Origin: an uncultured Bacteroides sp.
GTDB lineage: Bacteria > Bacteroidota > Bacteroidia > Bacteroidales > Bacteroidaceae
DNA: 64,000 bases
NCBI RefSeq assembly: GCF_963678845.1
Contig: NZ_OY787466.1
Location: 1,178,001 to 1,242,000, forward strand
Direction of reading: 5' to 3'
Shown in pieces: positions 8,570-16,805 of this stretch. The number at the start of each line of letters is the position of its first letter. The first letter of the stretch is position 1. The notes beneath the pieces were generated by a model that was not told the DNA's origin, did no database searches, and saw only the letters and a program-made list of their open reading frames with translations. A program made the translations under genes and the position numbers.

Positions 8570-8947
8570 ATGAAAAAAGTAATATCTAGCGAAAAGGCTC
8601 CTGGAGCTATCGGACCTTATAGTCAGGCTATCGAAGCTGGTGGCATGGTGTTTGTATCCGGTCAGTTGCCTGTAGATGCTGCTACGGGTGAATTTGCTCC
8701 GGGTGGAGTGACCGAACAAACTAAGCAATCATTTGAGAATATCAAACATATTTTGGCAGAAGCCGGACTGACTACTGCAAGCATTGTAAAGACTACTGTT
8801 TTTCTTGCCGATATGTCTCTCTTTGCAGATATGAATGCAGTGTATGCCACTTATTTTGAAGGTTCGTTCCCTGCTCGTTCTGCAGTGGCAGTAAAGGCTT
8901 TACCAAAAAACGCTTTGGTGGAGATTGAATGTATTGCTGTGAAATAA
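8570..8947 (+). CDS. ridA: RidA family reactive intermediate/imine deaminase
   Basis: 125-residue YjgF/YER057c/UK114 protein that hydrolyses reactive enamine/imine intermediates (such as 2-aminoacrylate) released by PLP enzymes. Family marks: N-terminal APGAIGPYSQA with Tyr17, VSGQLP, the ENIKHILAEAGLT helix, and the C-terminal PARSAVAVKALPKNALVEIECIAV, with Arg103 in the position that binds the substrate carboxylate and Glu118/Glu120 beside it. Length is standard. It is a single-gene unit, with the TGCGCA palindrome array upstream and its own terminator downstream. Confidence 0.95.
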   Translation: MKKVISSEKAPGAIGPYSQAIEAGGMVFVSGQLPVDAATGEFAPGGVTEQTKQSFENIKHILAEAGLTTASIVKTTVFLADMSLFADMNAVYATYFEGSFPARSAVAVKALPKNALVEIECIAVK

Positions 8948-9005
8948 ATATTTTGCAGGTAAGCATTTCTGTATGCATTTGCAATGTATGAATGTGGAAT
9001 AACTT

Positions 9006-9052
9006 AAAAGGATTGAGAAATAGTTTACTTAAAACTATCGCTCAATCCTTTT
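9006..9052. terminator. Intrinsic terminator after ridA
   Basis: Twelve-bp arms AAAAGGATTGAG (9006-9017) and CTCAATCCTTTT (9041-9052), with an inner ATAGTT/AACTAT stem in the loop and T-rich sequence following. Confidence 0.85.
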
Positions 9053-9150
9053 GATATTTTTTTATCGGCCTTTTCCCTGTAGATTTAACCTCTAATTTCG
9101 CCTGTATATCATATCGTTATGTGTATTCTACCTAGACAGTTTCGGGAAAG

Positions 9151-10446
9151 TTACTTTTTGCCTTTCAGGTAAATAAGCAAATCGGCCACAATAAAACTAC
9201 TTCCTCCCACAAAAATGAAATCTTTATCGGTAGCATTCTTTTTTGCTGCTTCAAAAGCTTTAGGTACATCGGTGTAGGTATTACCTGTCAGTCCGGCTTT
9301 ACTTGCCAGAAACTGCAGATCTGCCTCGTATAATGCCCTTTTTACACTTGCTTTGGTAAAGTAATATGTAGCGTCTTTAGGTAATAATGCCAGTACGCCA
9401 TTGATATCCTTATCGTTTACCATTCCCAAAACAATATGTAGTTTTTTGTATTTCTGCTTGCTAAGTTGGTCGGCAATGTAAGTAATTCCTCCGGTGTTGT
9501 GGCCTGTATCACATATTATAGTAGGGGCACTTCCCAGTTTCTGCCAGCGTCCCATCAATCCCGTTAGTTCGCATACCCTGCTGAAACCCTTTTCAACAGC
9601 AATTTGAGAGATGTTATATCCTATTCTCTTAAGAATTCTCAGAGCCAAAAGAACAGTATTTGTATTTTTAAGTTGGCAGAATCCACCTAAATCACCCTTT
9701 AGTTTGGGATAATCGGCCGTGAAGTAGTACCAGTTACCTCTGTTATTCATTTCCCATCGCCAAAGAAGTTGTTCCTCTTCCGCAAAGAAAATAGGAGCTT
9801 TTACCTCGTTTGCTTTTAAAGTAAACACAGGCTTAGTCTCTTTGGTTGTTTCGCCAATCACCACAGGTACCCCGTTTTTCATAATGCCGGCTTTTTCTGC
9901 TGCAATAAGAGCTAGTTCCTTTCCCAGGAACTGAGTATGGTCAAAACTTATATTGGTAATAATGCAAAGATCCGGACGGATAACATTTGTGCAATCTAGT
10001 CTTCCTCCCAGTCCCACTTCAATAACAGCCACATCCACCTTCTGATCTGCAAAATATTTAAAAGCCATTGCAGTGGTCAGCTCAAAGAAAGAAGGATAAA
10101 GAGGTTCAAAGAAAGAACGTTCCTCCTCTACGAATTTAATTACGTACTCTTCGGATATCTGTTCACCGTTTATGCGAATCCTTTCTCTGAAGTCAATCAG
10201 GTGAGGAGAAGTGTAAAGTCCCACCTTGTATCCCGCCGATTGTAAAATGGCAGCCAGTGTGTGAGAACAAGATCCTTTCCCATTTGTTCCTGCTATATGA
10301 ATGGTTTTAAATTTTTGGTGCGGATGGTTAAAATGCTCATCCAATTCATAAGTATTACTAAGCCCTTCTTTATAAGCCGATTTACCAACCTGCTGAAACA
10401 TTGGGGCACTTTCATATAAGAAGTTTAAAGTTTCTTTATAATTCAT
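9151..10446 (-). CDS. folC: Bifunctional dihydrofolate synthase / folylpolyglutamate synthase
   Basis: 431-residue Mur-ligase-family enzyme that adds glutamate to dihydropteroate and to tetrahydrofolate using ATP. The P-loop is IAGTNGKGSCSHTLA (Gly53-Ser59 region), followed by the family's TSPHLIDFRERIRINGE substrate loop, the VIEVGLGGRLDCTNVI Mg2+/Walker-B region, NISFDHTQFLG, and a C-terminal ligase domain starting near ICDTGHNTGG. Length and domain order are normal. It is divergent from the PhoH gene across an 90-bp region. Confidence 0.95.
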   Translation of the reverse strand: MNYKETLNFLYESAPMFQQVGKSAYKEGLSNTYELDEHFNHPHQKFKTIHIAGTNGKGSCSHTLAAILQSAGYKVGLYTSPHLIDFRERIRINGEQISEEYVIKFVEEERSFFEPLYPSFFELTTAMAFKYFADQKVDVAVIEVGLGGRLDCTNVIRPDLCIITNISFDHTQFLGKELALIAAEKAGIMKNGVPVVIGETTKETKPVFTLKANEVKAPIFFAEEEQLLWRWEMNNRGNWYYFTADYPKLKGDLGGFCQLKNTNTVLLALRILKRIGYNISQIAVEKGFSRVCELTGLMGRWQKLGSAPTIICDTGHNTGGITYIADQLSKQKYKKLHIVLGMVNDKDINGVLALLPKDATYYFTKASVKRALYEADLQFLASKAGLTGNTYTDVPKAFEAAKKNATDKDFIFVGGSSFIVADLLIYLKGKK

Positions 10447-10536
10447 TTATTTGTAAAATTTAGCCTCGAAGTAATATATCGTAAGTTTTTAATTCCTATA
10501 TTAGATGCAAATATCAACATTTTAAATCTAAAAATT

Positions 10537-11862
10537 ATGGGAACAAAGAAAAATTTTGTTTTAGACACAAATGTTATACTCCATGACTATAACTGTCTCA
10601 AGAGTTTTGAGGAAAATGATATCTATCTTCCAATCGTTGTTCTTGAAGAACTGGATAAGTTCAAGAAGGGAAATGGAGAAATAAATTATAACGCTCGGGA
10701 GTTTGTTCGTGAACTGGATGCTATAACCGATGATGATCTGTTTACCAAAGGAGCAACGCTGGGTGAGGGATTGGGAAGGCTCTTTATTATCACCGGAGGA
10801 ATTGAGTCGGAAACAGTAAAAAAGTGTTTTCCTGAGCGACAGGCCGATCATGAAATACTCTCGGCAGCAGATATGCTGGCAAAGAAATATCCGAAGATCA
10901 AGACAATTCTGGTTACCAAAGACGTGAACCTGCGCATGAAAGCACGTTCCATTGGAGTGCTTTCTGAAGATTATATCAATGATAAGGTAACCAACATCGA
11001 CATTTTCGAGAAATCTAACGAGGTATATGACGGAGTGGCTCCAGAACTGATTGATAAGATTTATTCTTCACACGATGGGGTTGATATTAGTGAAATAGAT
11101 TTTAGGAATGTATTGGAACCGAATGAATGCTTTATAATGAAAAGCGACCGCAATAGCGTGTTGGCCAGATATAATCCCTTTACTCACACAGTACATAGGG
11201 TGCAAAAAGGGAAGAATTACGGCATTGAACCACGTAACGCCGAGCAGAGCTTTGCATTCGAAATTCTGAACGATCCCGACATCAAGCTCGTGGCTCTGAC
11301 AGGAAAGGCCGGAACAGGTAAAACATTGCTGGCACTGGCAGCAGCATTAAGTAAACTAACCGAGTATAAACAGATTTTGCTGGCTCGCCCCATTGTGGCA
11401 CTTTCCAATAAAGACCTCGGTTTCCTTCCCGGAGATGCAGCAGCAAAAGTAGCGCCCTATATGCAACCTCTGTTTGATAACCTGAACGTCATCAAGCATC
11501 AGTTTGCTCCTAATTCTGCCGAAGTGAAGCGATTGGACGATATGCAAAAGAGTGGCCAGCTGGTTATAGAAGCTCTGGCCTTTATCCGCGGACGAAGCCT
11601 TTCGGAAACTTATTGCATCATCGATGAGGCTCAGAACCTCACTCCACACGAGATAAAAACCATCATCACCCGTGCCGGCGAAGGCACAAAGATGATCTTT
11701 ACCGGAGATATCCAACAGATAGATCAACCTTATCTGGATAGCCAGTCCAATGGATTAGTCTACATGATTGACCGCATGAAAGGTCAGAACATCTTTGCTC
11801 ATGTGAATCTGGTGAAAGGAGAACGCAGTATGCTTAGCGAATTAGCTAGTAACCTGATGTAG
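10537..11862 (+). CDS. PIN-domain fused to PhoH-like ATPase (PhoH2 type)
   Basis: 441 residues. The N-terminal PIN ribonuclease domain (about 6-135) begins with NFVLDTNVILHD and has acidic residues typical of PIN active sites. The C-terminal PhoH ATPase domain (about 230-441) has Walker A TGKAGTGKTLLAL (256-263 core), the LARPIVALSNKDLGFLPGD segment and Walker B CIIDEAQNLTPHE, followed by MIFTGDIQQID. PhoH2 fusions elsewhere are RNA helicase/RNases; in Bacteroidota this is a conserved chromosomal gene and I see no antitoxin gene beside it. Confidence 0.9.
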   Translation: MGTKKNFVLDTNVILHDYNCLKSFEENDIYLPIVVLEELDKFKKGNGEINYNAREFVRELDAITDDDLFTKGATLGEGLGRLFIITGGIESETVKKCFPERQADHEILSAADMLAKKYPKIKTILVTKDVNLRMKARSIGVLSEDYINDKVTNIDIFEKSNEVYDGVAPELIDKIYSSHDGVDISEIDFRNVLEPNECFIMKSDRNSVLARYNPFTHTVHRVQKGKNYGIEPRNAEQSFAFEILNDPDIKLVALTGKAGTGKTLLALAAALSKLTEYKQILLARPIVALSNKDLGFLPGDAAAKVAPYMQPLFDNLNVIKHQFAPNSAEVKRLDDMQKSGQLVIEALAFIRGRSLSETYCIIDEAQNLTPHEIKTIITRAGEGTKMIFTGDIQQIDQPYLDSQSNGLVYMIDRMKGQNIFAHVNLVKGERSMLSELASNLM

Positions 11863-11897
11863 ATTACTTATGTTTATTCTAACTCTCTTAAAGTGAA

Positions 11898-11934
11898 AAG
11901 CTCCTCATTTGCTTTGGTTGCAAGTGAGGAGCTT
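11898..11934. terminator. Bidirectional terminator between phoH-like gene and dnaJ
   Basis: Stem AAGCTCCTCA / TGAGGAGCTT with an extra TTGC/GCAA pair at the loop, placed between two convergent stops. Confidence 0.8.
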
Positions 11935-11964
11935 ATAATATCTAGATAAGTAAAGCTATCTTAA

Positions 11965-13146
11965 TTAATCGAAGAAGCTTTTAAATTTCTTGAAGATCTT
12001 TTCTTTTACTGAGCTGTTGGGCTTAAAGTTCTCAGATAATTCCATCTTTTCGAGTAAGCTTCTTTCATCCTTGCTGAGTGATTCCGGTACGTAGATACTT
12101 ACGTTTACAAGTAAATCTCCTGTACCGTATCCGTTTACGCTTGGTAAACCCTTGCCGCGTAGACGAAGAACTTTTCCGGGTTGTGTTCCCTGCTCAATCT
12201 TCACTTTTACTTTGCTGTCAATAGTTGGTATTTCAACGGCACCTCCTAAAGCTGCGGTTGGAAAGCTAAGTAGCAGGTTATAAATCAAATCGTTTTCGTC
12301 ACGAACCAAGTCTGGATGTTGTTCTTCTTCCACTTGGATAAGCAAGTCGCCCGGTACTCCGTTGTGCTTTCCTGCATTTCCTTTTCCGCTCATAGATAAT
12401 TGCATTCCTTCAGCAACACCAGCTGGGATGTTTACTGATACAACCTCTTCACCATACATAATACCTTCACCGGCGCAGACTTTACATTTATCTTTAATGA
12501 TTTTACCTTCACCACCACAGGTAGGGCAGGTTACACGTGTCTGCATGGTTCCCAGAATAGTTTGTTGGTTGCGTATAACCGAGCCGCTACCTTTACAAGT
12601 AGAACAAGTCTCTGCACCCGAGTTTCCTTCTGCACCTGTACCGTGACAGTGTGAGCAAGAAACATATTTTTTAAGTTTAAACTTCTTTTCAACTCCGGTG
12701 GAAATTTCCTTCAGGTTAAGCTTAACCTTTACACGAAGATCAGATCCACGGAAACGTCTTTGTTGCTGACCGCCTCCGCCTCCAAAGCCTCCGCTACCTC
12801 CAAAGCCACCGAAACCATGTCCGCCAAAGACATCACCAAACATAGAGAATATATCGTCCATTGACATACCGGCGCCTCCGCCAAAACCACCGCCAAATGG
12901 GCCACCATTTCCAGCTGCACCGCTCATTCCGGCATGTCCGAACTGGTCGTAACGTGCACGTTTGTCATCATTGCTCAGAACATCATACGCTTCTGCAGCT
13001 TCTTTAAAGTGTTCTTCAGCTTCCTTGTTCCCAGGATTTTTATCAGGGTGAAATTGAATTGCTTTCTTACGGTAAGCTTTCTTTATCTGGTCGGCTGTAG
13101 CCGATTTCTCAACCCCCAGCACTTCATAGTAATCTCTTTTTGCCAT
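11965..13146 (-). CDS. dnaJ: Chaperone DnaJ
   Basis: 393-residue type I Hsp40 co-chaperone of DnaK. J domain at 1-70 with the HPD triad (His33-Pro34-Asp35); Gly/Phe-rich linker about 75-130 (GGFGGSGGFGGGGGQQ); four CxxCxGxG zinc repeats about 150-225 (CSHCHGTG, CSTCKGSG, CPTCGGEG, CKVCAGEG); then the C-terminal substrate-binding domains. It follows grpE by 20 bp and is clearly in the same operon; dnaK is not in the window. Confidence 0.98.
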   Translation of the reverse strand: MAKRDYYEVLGVEKSATADQIKKAYRKKAIQFHPDKNPGNKEAEEHFKEAAEAYDVLSNDDKRARYDQFGHAGMSGAAGNGGPFGGGFGGGAGMSMDDIFSMFGDVFGGHGFGGFGGSGGFGGGGGQQQRRFRGSDLRVKVKLNLKEISTGVEKKFKLKKYVSCSHCHGTGAEGNSGAETCSTCKGSGSVIRNQQTILGTMQTRVTCPTCGGEGKIIKDKCKVCAGEGIMYGEEVVSVNIPAGVAEGMQLSMSGKGNAGKHNGVPGDLLIQVEEEQHPDLVRDENDLIYNLLLSFPTAALGGAVEIPTIDSKVKVKIEQGTQPGKVLRLRGKGLPSVNGYGTGDLLVNVSIYVPESLSKDERSLLEKMELSENFKPNSSVKEKIFKKFKSFFD

Positions 13147-13166
13147 TGTCGTTATCCTTTATTTTA

Positions 13167-13778
13167 TTATTCGCCTACTACAACTTTGGCATGACGAATT
13201 ACTTTTCCATTGAGTAAATAACCAGTTTGCACACAATCAAGAATCTTTCCTTTAAGTTCTTCAGCAGGAGCGGGGATTGTGGCAATTGCTTCATGGAAGT
13301 CAGTATTGAAGTCGCACTCTTTTGATTCGATAGCCTGCACGCCGTTTTGTCCTAGTATGCTGACAAACTTATTAAAGATAAGTTCCATTCCTTCACGAAC
13401 AGCAGCAACATCAGTGGATGTTTCCATCATTTTCACAGCTCTCTCCATATCATCAATTACAGGAAGAATACTACTAATGCTCTTTTCTCCGCCATTCTTT
13501 ATCAGTTCGGCTTTCTCCTTCATAGTGCGTTTGCGATAGTTATCAAACTCAGCTGAAAGACGCAGGTATTTATCGTTTTGATCTTCTATCTTAGCATTTG
13601 CTTCTTCCAATTGTTTAGTGAGCGCCTGTTCCGGAGTCAGCACTTCCTCTTCCTGAGAAGGAGTTTCCTGAGTTGTTTCATTCTCCTGAGCAGTCTCGCA
13701 ATTTTCCTGAGCTGCTTCCTGAATGTTATCTACCAATTCTTCTTCTTTTTTGCTTGTTTCTTTTTTCTTTGGATCCAT
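13167..13778 (-). CDS. grpE: Nucleotide exchange factor GrpE
   Basis: Exchange factor for DnaK. Starting at MDPKKKETSKKEEE (13778) gives 203 residues; the frame extends to an upstream ATG at 13817, which I consider less likely because the acidic/lysine-rich head beginning MDPKKK is the normal GrpE N-terminus. The charged disordered head (to about residue 65) is followed by the long dimerising helix (IEDQNDKYLRLSAEFDNYRKRT) and the beta-domain ending with the GYLLNGKVIRHAKVVV signature. A -7 box lies about 120 bp upstream. Confidence 0.96.
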   Translation of the reverse strand: MDPKKKETSKKEEELVDNIQEAAQENCETAQENETTQETPSQEEEVLTPEQALTKQLEEANAKIEDQNDKYLRLSAEFDNYRKRTMKEKAELIKNGGEKSISSILPVIDDMERAVKMMETSTDVAAVREGMELIFNKFVSILGQNGVQAIESKECDFNTDFHEAIATIPAPAEELKGKILDCVQTGYLLNGKVIRHAKVVVGE

Positions 13779-13894
13779 ATATGTTTTCTTTTTATTCTTC
13801 CAAAATGATTTTATCATACTGTCTGTATAAGGTTTTGCCTGAAAGCTGAACTACAAAATCTTTGCCAAGATTGTTGTTTAGACAAAATGTTGCG

Positions 13895-13902
13895 CAAAAG
13901 TA
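13895..13902 (-). promoter_or_regulatory. Predicted -7 box for the grpE-dnaJ operon
   Basis: TACTTTTG on the minus strand (TAnnTTTG). It would give a leader of roughly 110 nt before the chosen grpE start. Confidence 0.5.
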
Positions 13903-13977
13903 CTGCTTTTTAGTGAATAATGAATAACCAAAAGATAACTATCTGACAGATTGGCGAAATTATTCATTTTAAATGTC

Positions 13978-13985
13978 TACCTTTG
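13978..13985 (+). promoter_or_regulatory. Predicted -7 box for the ABC-F gene
   Basis: TACCTTTG, a perfect TAnnTTTG, 32 bp before the ATG at 14018. A TTGG at 13951 may be the -33 element, though spacing is a few bases long. Confidence 0.6.
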
Positions 13986-14017
13986 TGCCCGTTTAATAAA
14001 ATAAGGTATAAAAAATA

Positions 14018-15637
14018 ATGATTACAGTTTCGAACGTTTCAGTTCAGTTTGGTAAGAGAATATTGTTCAATGACGTGAATCTCAAGTTTACGAATGGTAA
14101 TTGCTACGGTATTATCGGTGCCAACGGTGCGGGTAAATCTACTTTCCTTCGCACAATTTATGGTGATTTAGACCCAACTACCGGCTCAATTGCGTTAGGA
14201 CCGGGAGAACGACTTTCCGTTTTAAGTCAGGACCACTTTAAGTGGGATAGCTATACAGTTATGGATACCGTGATGATGGGACATACTGTTCTTTGGGACA
14301 TAATGAAACAAAGGGAGGTCCTTTATTCTAAAGAGGACTTTACAGATGAAGATGGATTGAAAGTATCTGAGCTGGAAGAGAGATTTGCTGAACTTGATGG
14401 CTGGAATGCCGAGAATGACGCGGCTGTGCTTTTAAGCGGATTAGGGGTAAAGGAAGACAAACACTTTACCTTGATGGGTGAACTTAGTGGTAAGGAAAAG
14501 GTTCGTGTAATGTTGGCGCAGGCTCTTTACGGTAATCCAGATAACTTGTTGCTCGATGAACCTACCAATGACCTTGATATGGAAACAGTAACTTGGTTGG
14601 AAGAATATCTTTCCAATTTTGAACATACTGTGCTGGTTGTGAGCCATGACCGTCACTTCCTTGATTCTGTTTCCACACATACTGTTGATATTGACTACGG
14701 CAAGATTAATACCTTTGCCGGTAACTATAGTTTCTGGTACGAATCCAGCCAGCTGGCTCTTCGTCAGCAACAAAACCAGAAAGCAAAAGCTGAAGAGAAG
14801 AAGAAAGAACTTGAAGAATTTATCCGCCGCTTTAGTGCCAATGTGTCAAAAAGTAAGCAGACAACAAGTCGTAAGAAGATGTTGGAGAAACTTAATGTGG
14901 ATGAAATTAAACCTTCTTCACGTAAGTATCCGGGAATTATTTTCACTCCTGAACGCGAATCGGGTAACCGTATTCTCGAAATCTCTGGCTTAAGTAAAAA
15001 GACAGACGAAGGCGTAGTGTTGTTCAATGATATTAACTTTAATGTAGAAAAAGAAGATAAGATAGTATTTCTTTCACGCAATCCTCGTGCCATGACTGCA
15101 TTCTTTGAGATTATCAATGGAAATCTCAAAGCTGATGCCGGACATTATGACTGGGGTGTAACTATCACTACTGCTTATCTTCCTGTGGATAATACGGAAT
15201 ACTTTAACTCGGACCTTAACCTGGTAGACTGGCTTGGCCAGTATGGAGAAGGAAATGAAGTGTTCATGAAAGGCTATCTGGGGCGTATGCTCTTCTCGGG
15301 TGAGGAAGTTCTTAAGAAAGTAAGCGTTCTTTCAGGAGGTGAGAAGATGCGTTGCATGATTGCACGTATGCAGTTGAAGAATGCAAACTGCCTGATTCTT
15401 GATACACCAACCAATCACTTGGATTTGGAATCTATTCAGGCTTTCAATAATAACCTGAAGACTTACAAAGGAAATGTTCTTTTCTCTTCACATGACCACG
15501 AGTTCATTGAAACCGTTGCCAACCGTGTGATTGAGTTGACTCCAAACGGAGTTATTGATAAGATGATGGATTATGATGAATACATCACTTCTGATCATAT
15601 CAAGGAACTTCGTAAGAAGATGTACGGTGACAAATAA
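14018..15637 (+). CDS. ABC-F family ATPase (YbiT-like) with a degenerate second ATPase domain
   Basis: 539 residues, two tandem ABC domains and no membrane segment, resembling E. coli YbiT; ABC-F proteins act on ribosomes. Domain 1 is complete: Walker A GANGAGKST (34-42), signature LSGKEK, Walker B LLLDEPTNDLD. The inter-domain linker carries RFSANVSKSKQTTSRKKML. Domain 2 has lost its P-loop: the expected GxxGxGKST is replaced by FLSRNPRAMTAF (about 350-361), and the catalytic glutamate after Walker B is replaced (LILDTPTNHLD), while its LSGGEKMR signature remains. So probably only one ATP site is catalytically competent. Confidence 0.88.
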   Translation: MITVSNVSVQFGKRILFNDVNLKFTNGNCYGIIGANGAGKSTFLRTIYGDLDPTTGSIALGPGERLSVLSQDHFKWDSYTVMDTVMMGHTVLWDIMKQREVLYSKEDFTDEDGLKVSELEERFAELDGWNAENDAAVLLSGLGVKEDKHFTLMGELSGKEKVRVMLAQALYGNPDNLLLDEPTNDLDMETVTWLEEYLSNFEHTVLVVSHDRHFLDSVSTHTVDIDYGKINTFAGNYSFWYESSQLALRQQQNQKAKAEEKKKELEEFIRRFSANVSKSKQTTSRKKMLEKLNVDEIKPSSRKYPGIIFTPERESGNRILEISGLSKKTDEGVVLFNDINFNVEKEDKIVFLSRNPRAMTAFFEIINGNLKADAGHYDWGVTITTAYLPVDNTEYFNSDLNLVDWLGQYGEGNEVFMKGYLGRMLFSGEEVLKKVSVLSGGEKMRCMIARMQLKNANCLILDTPTNHLDLESIQAFNNNLKTYKGNVLFSSHDHEFIETVANRVIELTPNGVIDKMMDYDEYITSDHIKELRKKMYGDK

Positions 15638-15654
15638 GTATCGATACAATATAT

Positions 15655-15698
15655 AAAAAGAAACGCTTAGATCATTTATGGTCTAAGCGTTTCTTTTT
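15655..15698. terminator. Strong bidirectional terminator
   Basis: AAAAAGAAACGCTTAGATC paired with its reverse complement after a short loop, giving A- and T-tracts on both strands. It separates the ABC-F gene from the convergent LRR gene. Confidence 0.9.
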
Positions 15699-15736
15699 AT
15701 ATCATATTCTGTCAATAGAAAGACAGAATAAATATT

Positions 15737-16786
15737 TTATTTTCTAAACTCAAGTTTCTGTTTGCTGGCATCTCTGAATATATCCTTCCCAAGAACAGAA
15801 AGTTTATCTCCCTGTACAATAACTTTAGATAGCATATCGCAGTCAATAAATGCCCCTTGTTTAATTGCTTTTACTGTAGGAGGAAGTAATAATTCGCCCG
15901 ATAGGTGAATGCATCCGCTAAAGGCACGCTCGCCAATGGTTACAAGTTTCTGAGGTAGGATGATGGACATCAGGTACTTCTTTTGAGTAAAGGTGAAGTC
16001 GGGTATGTCTGTTACTAAGGTCTCAGATAAATCCAGAGAGACAAGGTTAGGCATATAGTCGCGGATAACCTTAAAGTCGTCCTCGTTCAAGCTGCCTTTT
16101 ATTGTGAAATAGTTTAGCTCGCTTGGCTGGTGTCCGGCTTTCATAATCTCGTTTCCAAGTTCGCCTGGTTTGTTTAGGTTGAGGGTGAGTGTCTCGGGGG
16201 TGCCTTCCAGTACAGCAAAGCCTCCCCATCCATTCTTTCTTTTATATGCATCTTTGCTTCCGGCAGGGATAAATACGGCAGTCAGACTGTCGTTCATTGC
16301 TCCCTTCAAGAGGTTAGGAGGAGTCTTTTTGTTAATCTGCACTATGGTGAGGTTATTGCAGTTCTTAAATGCGTAGTCTTCAATGTTTATTGTGTTGGTA
16401 GGGAGAAGAATCTTTTTAAGTGTCTTCTTTCCGTGAAAAGCTCCGCTTTCTCCGTTGCAGAAGGCATAAGCAGGAACGAATGTCATTGGATATACATAGT
16501 ATTTATTAGGATAAGTACCTTCTTTCCCCATGTATCCCATGATGCTGGCGTTTGAGATGTCGAGTACTTCAAGCTTTGCCATGCTGTCACGCATCAGTTT
16601 AAAGTCCTTTGCATTGATTTTTCCGGTCAGTGTAAGATGAGTTATGTTGTTTGCTTCATCTTTAGTGAGTTGTTCTTTCAGCATTCCTGCTTTAGGAACG
16701 AAAAGAGTTTTGCTTACTGTTTGTGCTGATAACCCACAGACGATGAGACATAATAGAAAAAGTATTCCTAATTGTTTTATTTTCAT
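15737..16786 (-). CDS. Exported leucine-rich repeat (BspA-type, LRR_5) protein
   Basis: 349 residues from the ATG at 16786 (MKIKQLGILFLLC); an in-frame upstream ATG at 16816 would overlap tex and break the signal peptide. The signal peptide probably ends at CGLSAQ. The mature protein has LRR_5/BspA-like repeats, for example LVSLDLSETLVTDIPDFTF, LPQKLVTIGERAFSGCIHL and LPPTVKAIKQGAFIDCDML, separated by non-repeat blocks. Such proteins are surface or periplasmic binding modules in Bacteroidota; no ligand can be inferred. It lies 19 bp after the tex stop and is probably transcribed with it. Confidence 0.85.
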   Translation of the reverse strand: MKIKQLGILFLLCLIVCGLSAQTVSKTLFVPKAGMLKEQLTKDEANNITHLTLTGKINAKDFKLMRDSMAKLEVLDISNASIMGYMGKEGTYPNKYYVYPMTFVPAYAFCNGESGAFHGKKTLKKILLPTNTINIEDYAFKNCNNLTIVQINKKTPPNLLKGAMNDSLTAVFIPAGSKDAYKRKNGWGGFAVLEGTPETLTLNLNKPGELGNEIMKAGHQPSELNYFTIKGSLNEDDFKVIRDYMPNLVSLDLSETLVTDIPDFTFTQKKYLMSIILPQKLVTIGERAFSGCIHLSGELLLPPTVKAIKQGAFIDCDMLSKVIVQGDKLSVLGKDIFRDASKQKLEFRK

Positions 16787-16805
16787 GTGTTTATTTATTA
16801 AATTA

